Source of the DNA: Halalkalibacter sp. APA_J-10(15)
Lineage (GTDB): Bacteria > Bacillota > Bacilli > Bacillales > Bacillaceae_D
Direction: 5' to 3'
Length of the DNA: 64,000 nucleotides
NCBI RefSeq assembly: GCF_023017105.1
Contig: NZ_JALKEV010000002.1
Span: 1 to 64,000 of the forward strand
Shown one piece after another: positions 35,021 through 44,774 of the stretch (positions within the stretch are counted from its first letter, which is position 1; each line of letters begins with the position of its first letter). The notes beneath the pieces were generated by a model that was given only the letters and a program-made list of their open reading frames with translations, had not been told where the DNA came from and ran no database searches. The translations under genes were made by a program, and so were the position numbers.

Positions 35021-37078
35021 TCATTCGTGACTCTCTCTAATATACAAATACGTATTTGTATATTGATTATTAGAAATCTCAACCGACTGGCCTTTAAACG
35101 CTTGCCTACTTATATCAATTCCTGGAGTATTCATATTTGAAATCAATTGATTTCCTATTAAAAGCACATCTGTTTCACTCACATCACTTGGTGGAAGAAT
35201 TTCAATTAAACTGACCTCTCTCGTTAACGCGTTAGCCTCTATTTGATTATTTTGTACTGATATTTTATTAGTAGCGTGTACCTTAATGGCTTCACCATTC
35301 CCTTTGATGAATAGATCCGTATTGTGAATCCTCACCTCAGACTGAGGATGGTCAATTACAATCGCTCTACCATTCGTTGTTATGGAGCAATGTTCAAAAT
35401 GATAGTATCCATTAAGGTTAATATGAATTTCACCATCTCCACTAGTCCCTGCTTCTAATTGACAGTCTACATACTTCCCACGTGGTAAATCAATCCCATA
35501 ATACCCATTGTAACCAATGACTGATAACCGTTCGAATATACTACCATCACGGACATTTCCACTCATATTCCTTAATTCACCTTCACCTATTATTGTCACA
35601 TCTTGTAAATGGATCGGTTCTCCATTTATAACTAACCCTTGTCCATCTTGCTCATGTTTCATTTTAATATTCTTTCCCTTAATCCCATAAGGAGTATAAC
35701 TATTAAACACAAGCTGAGAATTCTCTAATTCAAAACCATCAATCAAAATCTCTGGCCCCGTGAAAAGTGCCATTGAATTGTACATTCGATTTTGATAAAA
35801 ATCGGCATAATGACTGGCATGAAGACTTGATCCATCAAACACATTCTTTTGTATCACTGCCTCTGAAAAAGGCGGTGAAATAGCCAGACCAATTGCCCCA
35901 GTCGAACCAAAATAATTATGTTCAACGACAGCGTTACGGCCATCAAACAAAATTAAATCATAACCAGCATTACTATGAAAGTCATTCTCCCTTATAACGA
36001 CATCATGATTTGGAAAGAAACCTGCTTCCACGTCTATACCAGATTGCGGAGCTATTCCGTTCATATTGTGAAGAATATTTTGATAAATCTCGATCCCATC
36101 AACACCTCCAACTGTAATCCCTTGGCGACGATTATAAGCAAATTCGGAATCATAAATTCGAATATTTTCTGAAATGGTTTTCACATACAGCTCTACACTA
36201 AATGTTGACAACTCCTCTTGTTCAAAGACAATATGAACATAATTGGCTTCCTCTGGTACTTTTGTTAAGCTCCAATTAAGTTCATGGTTGCGTTCCTTGT
36301 ATAGAAACACACCTTCTTGATCGTAAAAATAAAGGTGTGCTACCTCATCATTTAATAGACCTACGGGACGTGCAAGCTGGATTGTTCTTTCCGAGTCTAG
36401 AATTTCATGATCTAAATTAAACCAATTCTTCGTTCTAATTTCAGCCTCACCTTTTACCTTTTCTCCCTGCTCATTGAACGCACCGAATTCAAAATCACTT
36501 TCTTTAAAGTGTCCGATCATAGTTGCTTTACCGCCAACAGCAAGACCGTCTCCCGTGAATTGCTCTGCCTTCACGTTGGCAACTGTGACATTCTTTGCAC
36601 CTTCCATTAAAATCCCGTATCCACTCTCATGTGTACCTGCAGAATGCTCATGATCTTTACTTGAATAGTCATGCTTATCACGTTCACCGACAAAGGTACC
36701 ACCTTTAATGGTGACATTTTCAACTAATGGACCAATATATAACAGTTCATATCTTTCAAATCCATTTTCTTCTTTCTGAATAATAACTTCATCCTCCAAC
36801 AATAGTGTCATATGACTGACCATATTAATTCTGCCTGCTGGATCGTAGGGCTCTTTTGCCTGAATGGTATAAACACCGTTTGGTACTTTTACTGTTGAAT
36901 AACCTTGTTCTTGAGCCCACTTAAGAGCTTCATTTATTCCAACAGTCGTTGCTTCTGGGTTTGATCCATCATCATAAATATTCCAAACATCTAATTCTAG
37001 TACGTATATATCTTCATGGTTCTCTTCAATCGTCTCCTCTTTTATACAGCCACAACTAATAAGTACCACTATGAACAT
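35021..37078 (-). CDS. right-handed beta-helix lipoprotein ending the eps operon
   Basis: 685 residues as called from ATG. The sequence FIVVLISCGC contains a lipobox (LISC), so the protein is probably lipid-anchored outside the membrane. The rest has pectate-lyase-type parallel beta-helix repeats (EIRTKN..., IRIYDSEFAYNRRQGITVGGVDGIEIYQNIL, VVIRENDFHSNAG), plus a beta-sandwich insertion at about 190-300. The ATG leaves only eight residues before the Cys and no charge. An ATT at 37123, eight bases after GGGGGAAAAG, would add QSIQINVKPILVAV and make a proper signal. A role in cutting or binding the exopolysaccharide is likely. Confidence 0.75.
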   Translation of the reverse strand: MFIVVLISCGCIKEETIEENHEDIYVLELDVWNIYDDGSNPEATTVGINEALKWAQEQGYSTVKVPNGVYTIQAKEPYDPAGRINMVSHMTLLLEDEVIIQKEENGFERYELLYIGPLVENVTIKGGTFVGERDKHDYSSKDHEHSAGTHESGYGILMEGAKNVTVANVKAEQFTGDGLAVGGKATMIGHFKESDFEFGAFNEQGEKVKGEAEIRTKNWFNLDHEILDSERTIQLARPVGLLNDEVAHLYFYDQEGVFLYKERNHELNWSLTKVPEEANYVHIVFEQEELSTFSVELYVKTISENIRIYDSEFAYNRRQGITVGGVDGIEIYQNILHNMNGIAPQSGIDVEAGFFPNHDVVIRENDFHSNAGYDLILFDGRNAVVEHNYFGSTGAIGLAISPPFSEAVIQKNVFDGSSLHASHYADFYQNRMYNSMALFTGPEILIDGFELENSQLVFNSYTPYGIKGKNIKMKHEQDGQGLVINGEPIHLQDVTIIGEGELRNMSGNVRDGSIFERLSVIGYNGYYGIDLPRGKYVDCQLEAGTSGDGEIHINLNGYYHFEHCSITTNGRAIVIDHPQSEVRIHNTDLFIKGNGEAIKVHATNKISVQNNQIEANALTREVSLIEILPPSDVSETDVLLIGNQLISNMNTPGIDISRQAFKGQSVEISNNQYTNTYLYIRESHE

Positions 37079-37098
37079 AACAGCGACAAGAATCGGCT

Positions 37099-38643
37099 TT
37101 ACATTGATTTGGATTGATTGAATAAGGCTTTTCCCCCTCTTATTTTTTTCGAAAGTTGAATCAGCATGGCCATTTCCGGTGTACGAATAAATAATAGACC
37201 ATACATGAAAACAGAAAGCGTCAGACAGATCAAAGCCCTACTTATTAGGGACATAAGATCATATCCTACAATGAAATATTGACAAACGAAGTTCGTTAGA
37301 CTACACATAAATACCGTCAATAAACCAAACCAGCTATACCGTATAAAATAAGAAAGCACTGAACGTTTGAACACATGTTTATAGACGATAACGGGTTGTG
37401 TCCAAAATACGGTTAAAAGGGTTGCAAATGTCGTTCCAATAAAAATCCCCATCAACCCAATGTATTGCACCAATATGAGTGAAATGATTACATTAATCCC
37501 TCCTTCTATAATCGGAGCATATTGATCTTGAACAAATAACCCCGCTGTTTTTTTAAAAATCGCGATCGCTGCTTTCATTCCAGTTAAATAAAAATTAAGT
37601 AAAATAACAATTAAAACGGTCGTTTCTAATAAATATTCTTCTCCTACCCACCAGCTAATAAAAGGCTCGATTATATTAAATAACAAAACAGCTGAAATCG
37701 AATAAATAAAGAAAAGAATTAGAAATATCGTTTTAAAAATCACATAATTTTTTTCTGAATTCTCTGTCGCGACTAAATTACCAATACTCGCACTCACACT
37801 ATGAATAATATTGTTAGCAAGTCCAGTCACTTGCTGAATAATTAATGTATAAATCGAATACAATCCAACCGTTGCTACACTAATAAAGGAAGAAATCAGA
37901 ATATGATCGGTTCCAAAAACGAGAAACCCTCCAATATTATGAAGCAGCAATGCCTTAACATTTCGAATAAGATTTGTTTTTGTTTCAGAGTCTAGTGGAT
38001 ACTTTTCCTTAGTATGAATGTAAGGATACCTTTTTCCCACAATAGAACCATTTACAAGTTGCTGAATGATAAGCATTATAAGTTCTACGACTATATACAA
38101 AATGAAATTCGCCGTCCAAATAAGAATAAATACCTTTATAACAGTCGTGATAATTTGAAAGATTAGATCAATTCTCAATAACACATAGCCACGTTGATCT
38201 GCTTGAATGAGAGACCATTTATGGGCATTTAAATAGGACACCATATTTTTAGATACAAATAGTAGAAAGATTACAGTTAAATAGGGAACCGGTTCGGTGT
38301 CATTCATCAACATCGGTAAAAACGGTAGTAAAGCTAAGCTTAAAAGTAGGACGAGAATAGCAAGTAGAAGATACGCCTTTTTATACAATTGGATTAACGC
38401 AATCACTTTACGATGATCCCCAACAGCCAATGGCTTATATAATTGATAGATAATACTCATACCTATTCCACTTTCAGCTAAAGCGAGCATCGCAAGAACA
38501 TTCGTTAACAGACTACTTAATCCTAAATACTCAATTCCTAATGTATCGAGAAATACTTTCCTTGAGAAGAAACCCAGTAGAGCAAGGATGATTTGTGAAA
38601 CAAGCATGATCGTTAGATTCCTTATTGAATATGTCGTTCTCAT
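37099..38643 (-). CDS. polysaccharide flippase (EpsK-like)
   Basis: 514 residues with about 12-14 membrane segments, starting RTTYSIRNLTIMLVSQIILALLGFFSRKVFLDTLGIEYLGL, the opening typical of oligosaccharide flippases of the MOP superfamily. It would move lipid-linked repeat units across the membrane for the polymerase. The ATG at 38643 is seven bases after AGAAGGG; a TTG six bases upstream is also open. Its last 25 bases overlap the region where the next gene may start. Confidence 0.85.
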   Translation of the reverse strand: MRTTYSIRNLTIMLVSQIILALLGFFSRKVFLDTLGIEYLGLSSLLTNVLAMLALAESGIGMSIIYQLYKPLAVGDHRKVIALIQLYKKAYLLLAILVLLLSLALLPFLPMLMNDTEPVPYLTVIFLLFVSKNMVSYLNAHKWSLIQADQRGYVLLRIDLIFQIITTVIKVFILIWTANFILYIVVELIMLIIQQLVNGSIVGKRYPYIHTKEKYPLDSETKTNLIRNVKALLLHNIGGFLVFGTDHILISSFISVATVGLYSIYTLIIQQVTGLANNIIHSVSASIGNLVATENSEKNYVIFKTIFLILFFIYSISAVLLFNIIEPFISWWVGEEYLLETTVLIVILLNFYLTGMKAAIAIFKKTAGLFVQDQYAPIIEGGINVIISLILVQYIGLMGIFIGTTFATLLTVFWTQPVIVYKHVFKRSVLSYFIRYSWFGLLTVFMCSLTNFVCQYFIVGYDLMSLISRALICLTLSVFMYGLLFIRTPEMAMLIQLSKKIRGGKALFNQSKSM

Positions 38644-38715
38644 CGACAAGCCCTTCTTATTTCTCCTTGCTTTATTTGTATTTGTTTAAGCTTTAATTGA
38701 ACCTTCACATTTCCC

Positions 38716-38800
38716 ATCCTCACTTCTTTTGAGGCTACTGAAATAGGGAAAATCATTTTTTCAGTACCCTTGATTGGACTAGCAACGGCTTTTTCCATTA
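38716..38800. repeat. Mobile-element remnant inside the eps operon
   Basis: The reverse strand reads GCCGTTGCTAGTCCAATC...GGGTACTGAAAA...TTTCAGTAGCCTCAA and aligns with 27938-28000 on the plus strand. ACTGAAA/TTTCAGT gives an internal stem. It fills most of the 155-base gap between the GT2 and flippase genes. Confidence 0.5.
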
Positions 38801-39865
38801 TCTCTCTTCATTAGGAATATAGTTTTTTTCCTTAACAGAATGAAAAATTTTTAAACTTTCCGGTACTCGGATAATACGCAAGGTTCGAAGTCCTTTTTTA
38901 CATAATAAATAAGCAAACAATAAAAATGGGTGTACACAAAACAAATGGAAAGAAATGAGTAAATCCCGGTTTCCCCCCACTGCATTCGCTATCTCCCGTT
39001 TTGATTGTTTAACAAATGTATAGAGCTTTTTTCGTTCTACCCCATTCGGATCGAGACTTCTTCGATGAATATACAACAGCCTGTAGTGACTAAATATCGT
39101 TGTAAGCATCAACTTATATGATTCAGGTAAAAGAGTAGGGTAATACCTTTCTAACAAAGCTTGTCTTTCCTTTAAGCCATTAATCATATTCAGATTTTCC
39201 AACGTATACGCATGGACTAAACTATCCTCACGTTGATAATAATAATAAAGTGGCTTAGAGCTAAGAACAAAACGATCGACGTGTTTCATGAGCTGATGTG
39301 CCCAAAAGACATCTTCAAACTTCACTCCTTCTTTAAAAGGCACCTTTTTAGCGAGTGATGTTTTTAATAATTTTCCCCATGTGAAATTTTTGACCCGTTC
39401 ATTTACGACAAGCTCCTTCATAGCTTCTACATTAGATAGGATCATAACCTCTTGCTTATTTATATACCGTTGATCAAGGGTAAGTCTCTCATCATCTGCA
39501 TAATAAAAATGGGATTGGACGATATCAGCCTGATGCTCCTTCATCAGACTAATAAGTTCCTCAATCATCGTTTCTTCAATCCAATCGTCACTATCAATAA
39601 ACATAACGAAAGGGGAACGCACCAACTGCAACCCTTTATTTCTCGCAGCATATGCACCTACGTTGTCTTGTTCTATAACGACAATTCGATCATCTTTTTT
39701 CCTCCATTCGTTCATGATTCTACTACTGCCATCCGTCGACCCATCGTTAACGAGCAGAAGCTCAAAATTGGAAAAGGTTTGATTCACAACACTTGTCAAA
39801 CATCTATGCAAATAACGCTCTGATTGATAAATTGGTATAATAATACTAACTTCCATTTCTTGCAA
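38798..39865 (-). CDS. family 2 glycosyltransferase
   Basis: 355 residues. VSIIIPIYQSERYLHRCLTSVVNQTFSNFELLLVNDGSTDGS is the GT-A nucleotide-binding start, followed by the metal site FIDSDDW. EpsJ-like in size and place. It adds one sugar to the repeat unit; donor and linkage are unknown. The start is TTG at 39865, about seven bases after GGAGGTG; an ATG three codons in is the alternative. Confidence 0.85.
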   Translation of the reverse strand: MQEMEVSIIIPIYQSERYLHRCLTSVVNQTFSNFELLLVNDGSTDGSSRIMNEWRKKDDRIVVIEQDNVGAYAARNKGLQLVRSPFVMFIDSDDWIEETMIEELISLMKEHQADIVQSHFYYADDERLTLDQRYINKQEVMILSNVEAMKELVVNERVKNFTWGKLLKTSLAKKVPFKEGVKFEDVFWAHQLMKHVDRFVLSSKPLYYYYQREDSLVHAYTLENLNMINGLKERQALLERYYPTLLPESYKLMLTTIFSHYRLLYIHRRSLDPNGVERKKLYTFVKQSKREIANAVGGNRDLLISFHLFCVHPFLLFAYLLCKKGLRTLRIIRVPESLKIFHSVKEKNYIPNEER

Positions 39866-39868
39866 AGC

Positions 39869-41056
39869 CTACACCTCCACTCCAAGGAGTTTATACAATT
39901 TGTCCATTTCATCTGAATAATCATAACGATTTTGCAAACATGCTTCTGAGAGTGAGTGCATCAATCGTCTATTTTCATATAGCTTAATAATTTCAAACGT
40001 TATTCCTTCAACCGATTGGTTACAGATTATACCATCTACTCCTTCATTTACTTGACTTCTAGCTGTACGGTAATTTGTAATAAGAACAGGCTTACCGAGA
40101 ATCTGTGCTTCCGTTACCGTAACAGCTTTCCCTTCGTATCGTGATGGCTGTACATACAGATCAGCTGCCTTTATATAAGGATACGGATTTAGTTTCTTTC
40201 CAATGAGAAAGAAGGAATCCTCCATACGATATTGCTGAATTAGCTCATGTAATTGAACTTCATCACCGCCGTAGCCCACAACATACCAAGCAAAATCATA
40301 CCCTTTATGACGAAGCTCACTTAACACCTTAATAGCGCGATCGATTCCCTTTGCATGTGACAGTCTTGCTACTGTGACCATTTTAAAGCGAGAGTCCCTT
40401 ATCATATCACCGCTTATAGCTTCCTTCGCTAACTCAGTAATTACTTTTTTTGATACGATATTTTCACATACATGGACCTTTGTAGCCAAAGTTGGATACT
40501 TTGATATAAATGCAGAGCGGCAATCTTCGGACACCGCTATAATGAAATCAAATCTTTTCCACACATTTAAATCACATGAAACATCTGTATCAACGGTTTC
40601 AAAATCTGTATGAACCCAAGCGACCTTCTTATCCGCCTGCACTTTGAATGCAACAAAATCATGCGGCCATAAATAACTAACCGCTACATCATAGGACTCC
40701 TTACATTTTGGCAATAATACTCGCGCATTTCGCCACATATATTGCATTTGTTTATAACCACTTTCAACAGATCGATAAGTAGACGCCTCTACCTTTGCTA
40801 ATATTCTTGTTAATGCGAATAACCAATGACCACTTTTTAACAATTCCCCGATCGATTGACGAAAGGAACGATACTCATATCGTTCTGGTAATAAACGAGG
40901 AGAAGCAGGTAATAAATGAAAGAAGTCACCCTGATGACGGTAGAGCATTAGGTCTATTTGAAGCTTTTCATAATTCAATTCATGTAGTAAATTAATTAAA
41001 CTTCTTTCAACCCCACCAATTTCTAGATCAAAGGAAGAAATAAGGACTTTCTTCAC
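39869..41056 (-). CDS. family 4 glycosyltransferase
   Basis: 395 residues of the GT-B fold. It begins KKVLISSFDLEIGGVERSLINLL and has the C-terminal donor motif YVQPSRYEGKAVTVTEAQILGKPVL, where the conserved E-x7-E ends the loop. The start is GTG at 41056, overlapping the previous stop by four bases, so coupled to it. Probably a sugar transferase of the eps repeat unit. Confidence 0.87.
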   Translation of the reverse strand: MKKVLISSFDLEIGGVERSLINLLHELNYEKLQIDLMLYRHQGDFFHLLPASPRLLPERYEYRSFRQSIGELLKSGHWLFALTRILAKVEASTYRSVESGYKQMQYMWRNARVLLPKCKESYDVAVSYLWPHDFVAFKVQADKKVAWVHTDFETVDTDVSCDLNVWKRFDFIIAVSEDCRSAFISKYPTLATKVHVCENIVSKKVITELAKEAISGDMIRDSRFKMVTVARLSHAKGIDRAIKVLSELRHKGYDFAWYVVGYGGDEVQLHELIQQYRMEDSFFLIGKKLNPYPYIKAADLYVQPSRYEGKAVTVTEAQILGKPVLITNYRTARSQVNEGVDGIICNQSVEGITFEIIKLYENRRLMHSLSEACLQNRYDYSDEMDKLYKLLGVEV

Positions 41057-42192
41057 ACGGTCACCTTCTTTTGGTTTTCCTGTATATAAAGCTTCTTCAA
41101 TCGGTCAACACCAGTGTCTAGTGTATACTCTTTTTCAATAAAAGCTTGTTCAATTCTACTTAAGTCAAGCGTTTTCGTCTTTTTCATTTCCATTATCTTT
41201 TCTGCCCATACTTCGGCCCCAGATTCTAATGAACATCTTTCCATTTGGCCAATCTGTAGATCGGCCTCCGGTTGTATAGCTTCTGAAACAAGACACTTCT
41301 TTCCAGCGGCTTGTGCCTCTAATAGCACTATTCCGAGCCCTTCATACGTGGACGGAAACACAAATAGATCCATACTATGAAGCATTGTTGGAATATCTTC
41401 GCGTATTCCAGTAAAATGAACATATTCTTCCAATCCGATCCTTTGTGCCTTATCCTCAATTTCCTCTTTTAATACCCCATCACCAACTAGTAACAACACC
41501 ACATCCATATTTCGCTGTCGTAAAATGGCTAATATATCAAGCAAAAAGGAATGATTTTTCGGTTCAATAAATCGGCCTATATGTCCAATGACAAATCGCT
41601 GTTCAATTCTAAGTTGCTTTTTAAATACTTGCACTTCCTCTACCGGCTCTTCCATAAAATCTTGGTAATGAATAACGTTAGGGAAAATCTGATAGTTACT
41701 CCTTTTTCCTAACCTGCGTTCACCAAATAAAAAACGCCCTGCTTGTTTACTACAAGCGAGCGTATATGTGGAAAACAATTGAATCGTCGGCTTCATAACA
41801 GCTGTATACAACCTTCGCATAAATGACTCCTGATCATCATCAGTTGTATGAGCATGTGAGATTCTCACCTTAACCCCTGCGAGTCGAGCAGCTATTTGTA
41901 CTAAGCCACAATGAAATAATGTATGGGCATGAACAATATCATACGGCCCATATATTTCCATAATATGCTTCATCTCGATAATTGACAGATGATTGACAAC
42001 ACGAATAACACGACCTCCTAGCTGTCTAATTTCATCATCAAAGTATGCTTTATCACCACTAAATGTAATAAAGTCAAACTGAATATGTTGAAGGTCCATA
42101 TTTCGATATAAATCAATGAGCATCTTCTCCGTCCCACCATGATTCATCGCTCCAACTACATGTAGAACGGAAAGCTTATCTGACTGTCCCAT
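41053..42192 (-). CDS. family 4 glycosyltransferase (EpsF-like)
   Basis: 379 residues. LHVVGAMNHGGTEKMLIDLYRNMDLQHIQFDFITF and FVFPSTYEGLGIVLLEAQAAGKKCLVSEAI resemble B. subtilis EpsF. A second EpsF-like protein is at 46785, so the locus holds a duplicated pair. ATG follows AAAGGAGAAGAAA. Confidence 0.87.
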   Translation of the reverse strand: MGQSDKLSVLHVVGAMNHGGTEKMLIDLYRNMDLQHIQFDFITFSGDKAYFDDEIRQLGGRVIRVVNHLSIIEMKHIMEIYGPYDIVHAHTLFHCGLVQIAARLAGVKVRISHAHTTDDDQESFMRRLYTAVMKPTIQLFSTYTLACSKQAGRFLFGERRLGKRSNYQIFPNVIHYQDFMEEPVEEVQVFKKQLRIEQRFVIGHIGRFIEPKNHSFLLDILAILRQRNMDVVLLLVGDGVLKEEIEDKAQRIGLEEYVHFTGIREDIPTMLHSMDLFVFPSTYEGLGIVLLEAQAAGKKCLVSEAIQPEADLQIGQMERCSLESGAEVWAEKIMEMKKTKTLDLSRIEQAFIEKEYTLDTGVDRLKKLYIQENQKKVTV

Positions 42193-42209
42193 TTTCTTCT
42201 CCTTTCAAT

Positions 42210-43373
42210 TTAGAAAGCTATTTTCTCAAATGAAATCGTCTCTTTAATGCATTGAATGATACGCATTTGATCCTTACGTCTTAAGTTCGAGCCAGATGGT
42301 AAACAAATACCTGTATGGAACAAATGCTGTGCAACATCCATCCCTTTCTCGTGAGGATAATACTTCACACCGTTAAACATTGGCTGTAGATGGAGTGGCT
42401 TCCATACAGGACGTGCTTCGATATTATGTGCTACTAGCGTTCGTCTAATATCATCAACCCGATAAGCAATCTTCGAATTATCAACTCTTAACGTCGTTAG
42501 CCATCTATTCGAGCGAGTATTTTCGAGCTCTTTCGTAAAAATGAATCCAGGTATATCACCAAGCTGTTCAACATAACGCAAAAAAACTGCTCTTCTTGCA
42601 TGAACACGTTCTTTTAACACTTTAAGCTGTGACCTTCCGACCGCAGCTAACAAATTACTCATTCGATAATTGTAACCAAGCTCTCGATGCTGATAATACT
42701 CTGTTGGATCTTTTGCTTGTGTTGCTAGGTATAGAGCTTTTTCTAGTGCCTTCTGATCATTCGAAACGAGCATCCCACCACCAGATGTTGTAATAATTTT
42801 ATTACCGTTAAATGAGTAAACACCAAATAACCCCATCGAGCCACTATGCCTTTGTTCGTAAGTTGATCCTAATGACTCTGCAGCGTCCTCTATGACTGGA
42901 ACTCCATACTGATCACATAGAGAACAAATTTCACTCATGTTCGCCACTTGTCCATATAAATGAACGACAATAACTGCCCTCGGTAAACGTCCTACTTGAG
43001 CAGCTTCAGCCAATGCAGCTTCTAGCGCACTCGTTGACATATTCCATGTATCGGGATCTGCATCAATAAAGACGGGTTCCGCCCCCCGATACAAAATAGG
43101 ATTAGCGCTCGCCACAAACGTTAAGCTTGAACAAAAGACTCGATCTCCTTCCGTAACATTTAAGACATGAAGAGCTAAATGAATAGCTGCCGTCCCTGAA
43201 CTAACTGCAACTGCTCCCTTTACACCTACATATTCGGCAATTTCCTTTTCGAAATGATTAACATGAGGGCCTAATGGAGCAATCCAGTTGGACTGCAGAG
43301 CATCTTGAACGTATGCTAATTCCTCACCAGACATATGAGGAGGAGATAGATAAATTCTATGATCTTTTGACAA
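42210..43373 (-). CDS. epsN: PLP-dependent sugar aminotransferase EpsN
   Basis: 387 residues, one fewer than B. subtilis EpsN. IYLSPPHMSGEELAYVQDALQSNWIAPLGPHVNHFE and the lysine motif GVYSFNGNKIITTSGGGMLVSND are nearly identical in pattern. It aminates a UDP-4-keto sugar on the way to N,N'-diacetylbacillosamine. TTG at 43373 is chosen because AAGGAAGG is eight bases ahead and it matches the EpsN N-terminus; the longer frame reaches 43412. It overlaps the end of epsM by 17 bases. The substrate-making dehydratase epsC is not in this window. Confidence 0.92.
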   Translation of the reverse strand: MSKDHRIYLSPPHMSGEELAYVQDALQSNWIAPLGPHVNHFEKEIAEYVGVKGAVAVSSGTAAIHLALHVLNVTEGDRVFCSSLTFVASANPILYRGAEPVFIDADPDTWNMSTSALEAALAEAAQVGRLPRAVIVVHLYGQVANMSEICSLCDQYGVPVIEDAAESLGSTYEQRHSGSMGLFGVYSFNGNKIITTSGGGMLVSNDQKALEKALYLATQAKDPTEYYQHRELGYNYRMSNLLAAVGRSQLKVLKERVHARRAVFLRYVEQLGDIPGFIFTKELENTRSNRWLTTLRVDNSKIAYRVDDIRRTLVAHNIEARPVWKPLHLQPMFNGVKYYPHEKGMDVAQHLFHTGICLPSGSNLRRKDQMRIIQCIKETISFEKIAF

Positions 43374-44007
43374 TCGAATCGCCTTCCTTTTGCTTAATTT
43401 TCGCAGGAACACCTATAGCTGTACAGTACATCGGAATATCGTGTATAACAGTTGCACTAGCTCCAACGATGGCCCACTCTCCGATCGTCTTTCCAGGTAG
43501 TACCGTTGCACTTGCCCCTAGTTGTACTCCTGTTCGTATCGTGGTCATTCCTGTTAATGTTGCACTAGGAGCAATATGAACAAAATCACCTATTGCGCTA
43601 TCATGTTCTACAACTGCATTCGTATTAATAATCACATGATCACCAATAATAGATCCCGCTTGAATAACCGCATTCGCCATGACCACACTTCCATGTCCCA
43701 CTTCACTTTGTGGACTAATCCAAGAATTCGAATGTATTAATGTAGCATATCGACTTTTATCCAACGCTAATGTTTCCATCATTACTTGCCTTTGCGCATT
43801 ATGACCAATTGCAATGACCACCTTTGTGTCCTTTTCAGTCTTAAGATACTTATGTAGAGAAGCAATTGGACCAAGAATAAGCCCATTTTCTATTGTTTCT
43901 ATTTCGTACTTATCGTCTACGTAACCTACGATCTCATAACCATTTTGAATGGCCACATCGGCAATAACTTTACTATGTCCACCATGTCCGACAATGAACA
44001 ACTTCAT
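43357..44007 (-). CDS. epsM: sugar O/N-acetyltransferase EpsM
   Basis: 216 residues. An N-terminal Rossmann-like part (KLFIVGHGGHSKVIADVAIQNGYEIVGYVDD) is followed by left-handed beta-helix hexapeptide repeats (IIGDHVIINTNAVVEHDSAIGDFVHIAPSATLTG), the PglD/EpsM architecture. It N-acetylates the 4-amino sugar made by EpsN. It starts inside the stop region of epsL (four-base overlap), so the three genes epsL-M-N are coupled. Confidence 0.92.
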   Translation of the reverse strand: MKLFIVGHGGHSKVIADVAIQNGYEIVGYVDDKYEIETIENGLILGPIASLHKYLKTEKDTKVVIAIGHNAQRQVMMETLALDKSRYATLIHSNSWISPQSEVGHGSVVMANAVIQAGSIIGDHVIINTNAVVEHDSAIGDFVHIAPSATLTGMTTIRTGVQLGASATVLPGKTIGEWAIVGASATVIHDIPMYCTAIGVPAKIKQKEGDSIVKRS

Positions 44008-44618
44008 CCAACATCACCACTTGACGATTTCACTCCTTGAAATCTCTCCATTGGTAAATTCGAAGCTTGATTAATCCCATCACACTTGACCACTTTCAGT
44101 AAAGTCATGCCTATTATTTTCAAGTCTAACCAGAAAGAAGCGTGATCTACATACCAAAGATCGAAATCAAACTTTTTCTCCCATGATAGTTGATTACGTC
44201 CGTTAACTTGTGCCCAACCTGTAATTCCTGGCTTTACATCATGCCTTCTCATTTGTTCAGCTGAATACAATGGCAAATACTCCATTAATAATGGTCTCGG
44301 TCCAACAAGGCTCAATTCACCTTTTACTACATTCCAAAGCTGAGGTAGTTCATCTAAGCTCGTTTTTCTTAATATATTTCCAAATGTCGTTAATCGCTTT
44401 TCATCCTCCAAAAGCTCACCACCTGAATCCGTTCCTTCACTCATCGTGCGAAATTTATACAAATAAAACGGCTCTCCTTTTAAGCCGGGACGCTTCTGAA
44501 TAAAAAAAATAGGGTTACCTAATTGCCATTTAATGAGACAAGCTATGATCACACCCATTGGGAAAAGCGCGATTACTAACGTGATTGCTACTACCAAATC
44601 TAACATTCTCTTAATCAT
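44004..44618 (-). CDS. epsL: initiating phosphoglycosyltransferase EpsL
   Basis: 204 residues. One N-terminal membrane hairpin (LVVAITLVIALFPMGVIIACLIKW) and the polyprenyl-phosphate sugar-1-phosphate transferase block, FYLYKFRTM, RKTSLDELPQLWNVVKGELSLVGPRPLL and HDVKPGITGWAQVNGRN. It places the first sugar phosphate, probably from UDP-diNAcBac, on undecaprenyl phosphate. ATG follows GAGGAGAAAGAATA. Confidence 0.93.
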   Translation of the reverse strand: MIKRMLDLVVAITLVIALFPMGVIIACLIKWQLGNPIFFIQKRPGLKGEPFYLYKFRTMSEGTDSGGELLEDEKRLTTFGNILRKTSLDELPQLWNVVKGELSLVGPRPLLMEYLPLYSAEQMRRHDVKPGITGWAQVNGRNQLSWEKKFDFDLWYVDHASFWLDLKIIGMTLLKVVKCDGINQASNLPMERFQGVKSSSGDVG

Positions 44619-44774
44619 TATTCTTTCTCCTCTCCAGAGATCAACCTAACGTGACCCAGCTCACCAGTGGTCTTCATTACTTCCTTTACTTTCACATTTT
44701 GTCGTTCACCATATCATAAATTTTCATTAACAATTCTTCTAATTGTTTACTATTCATACGATCCCCTAATTTCA

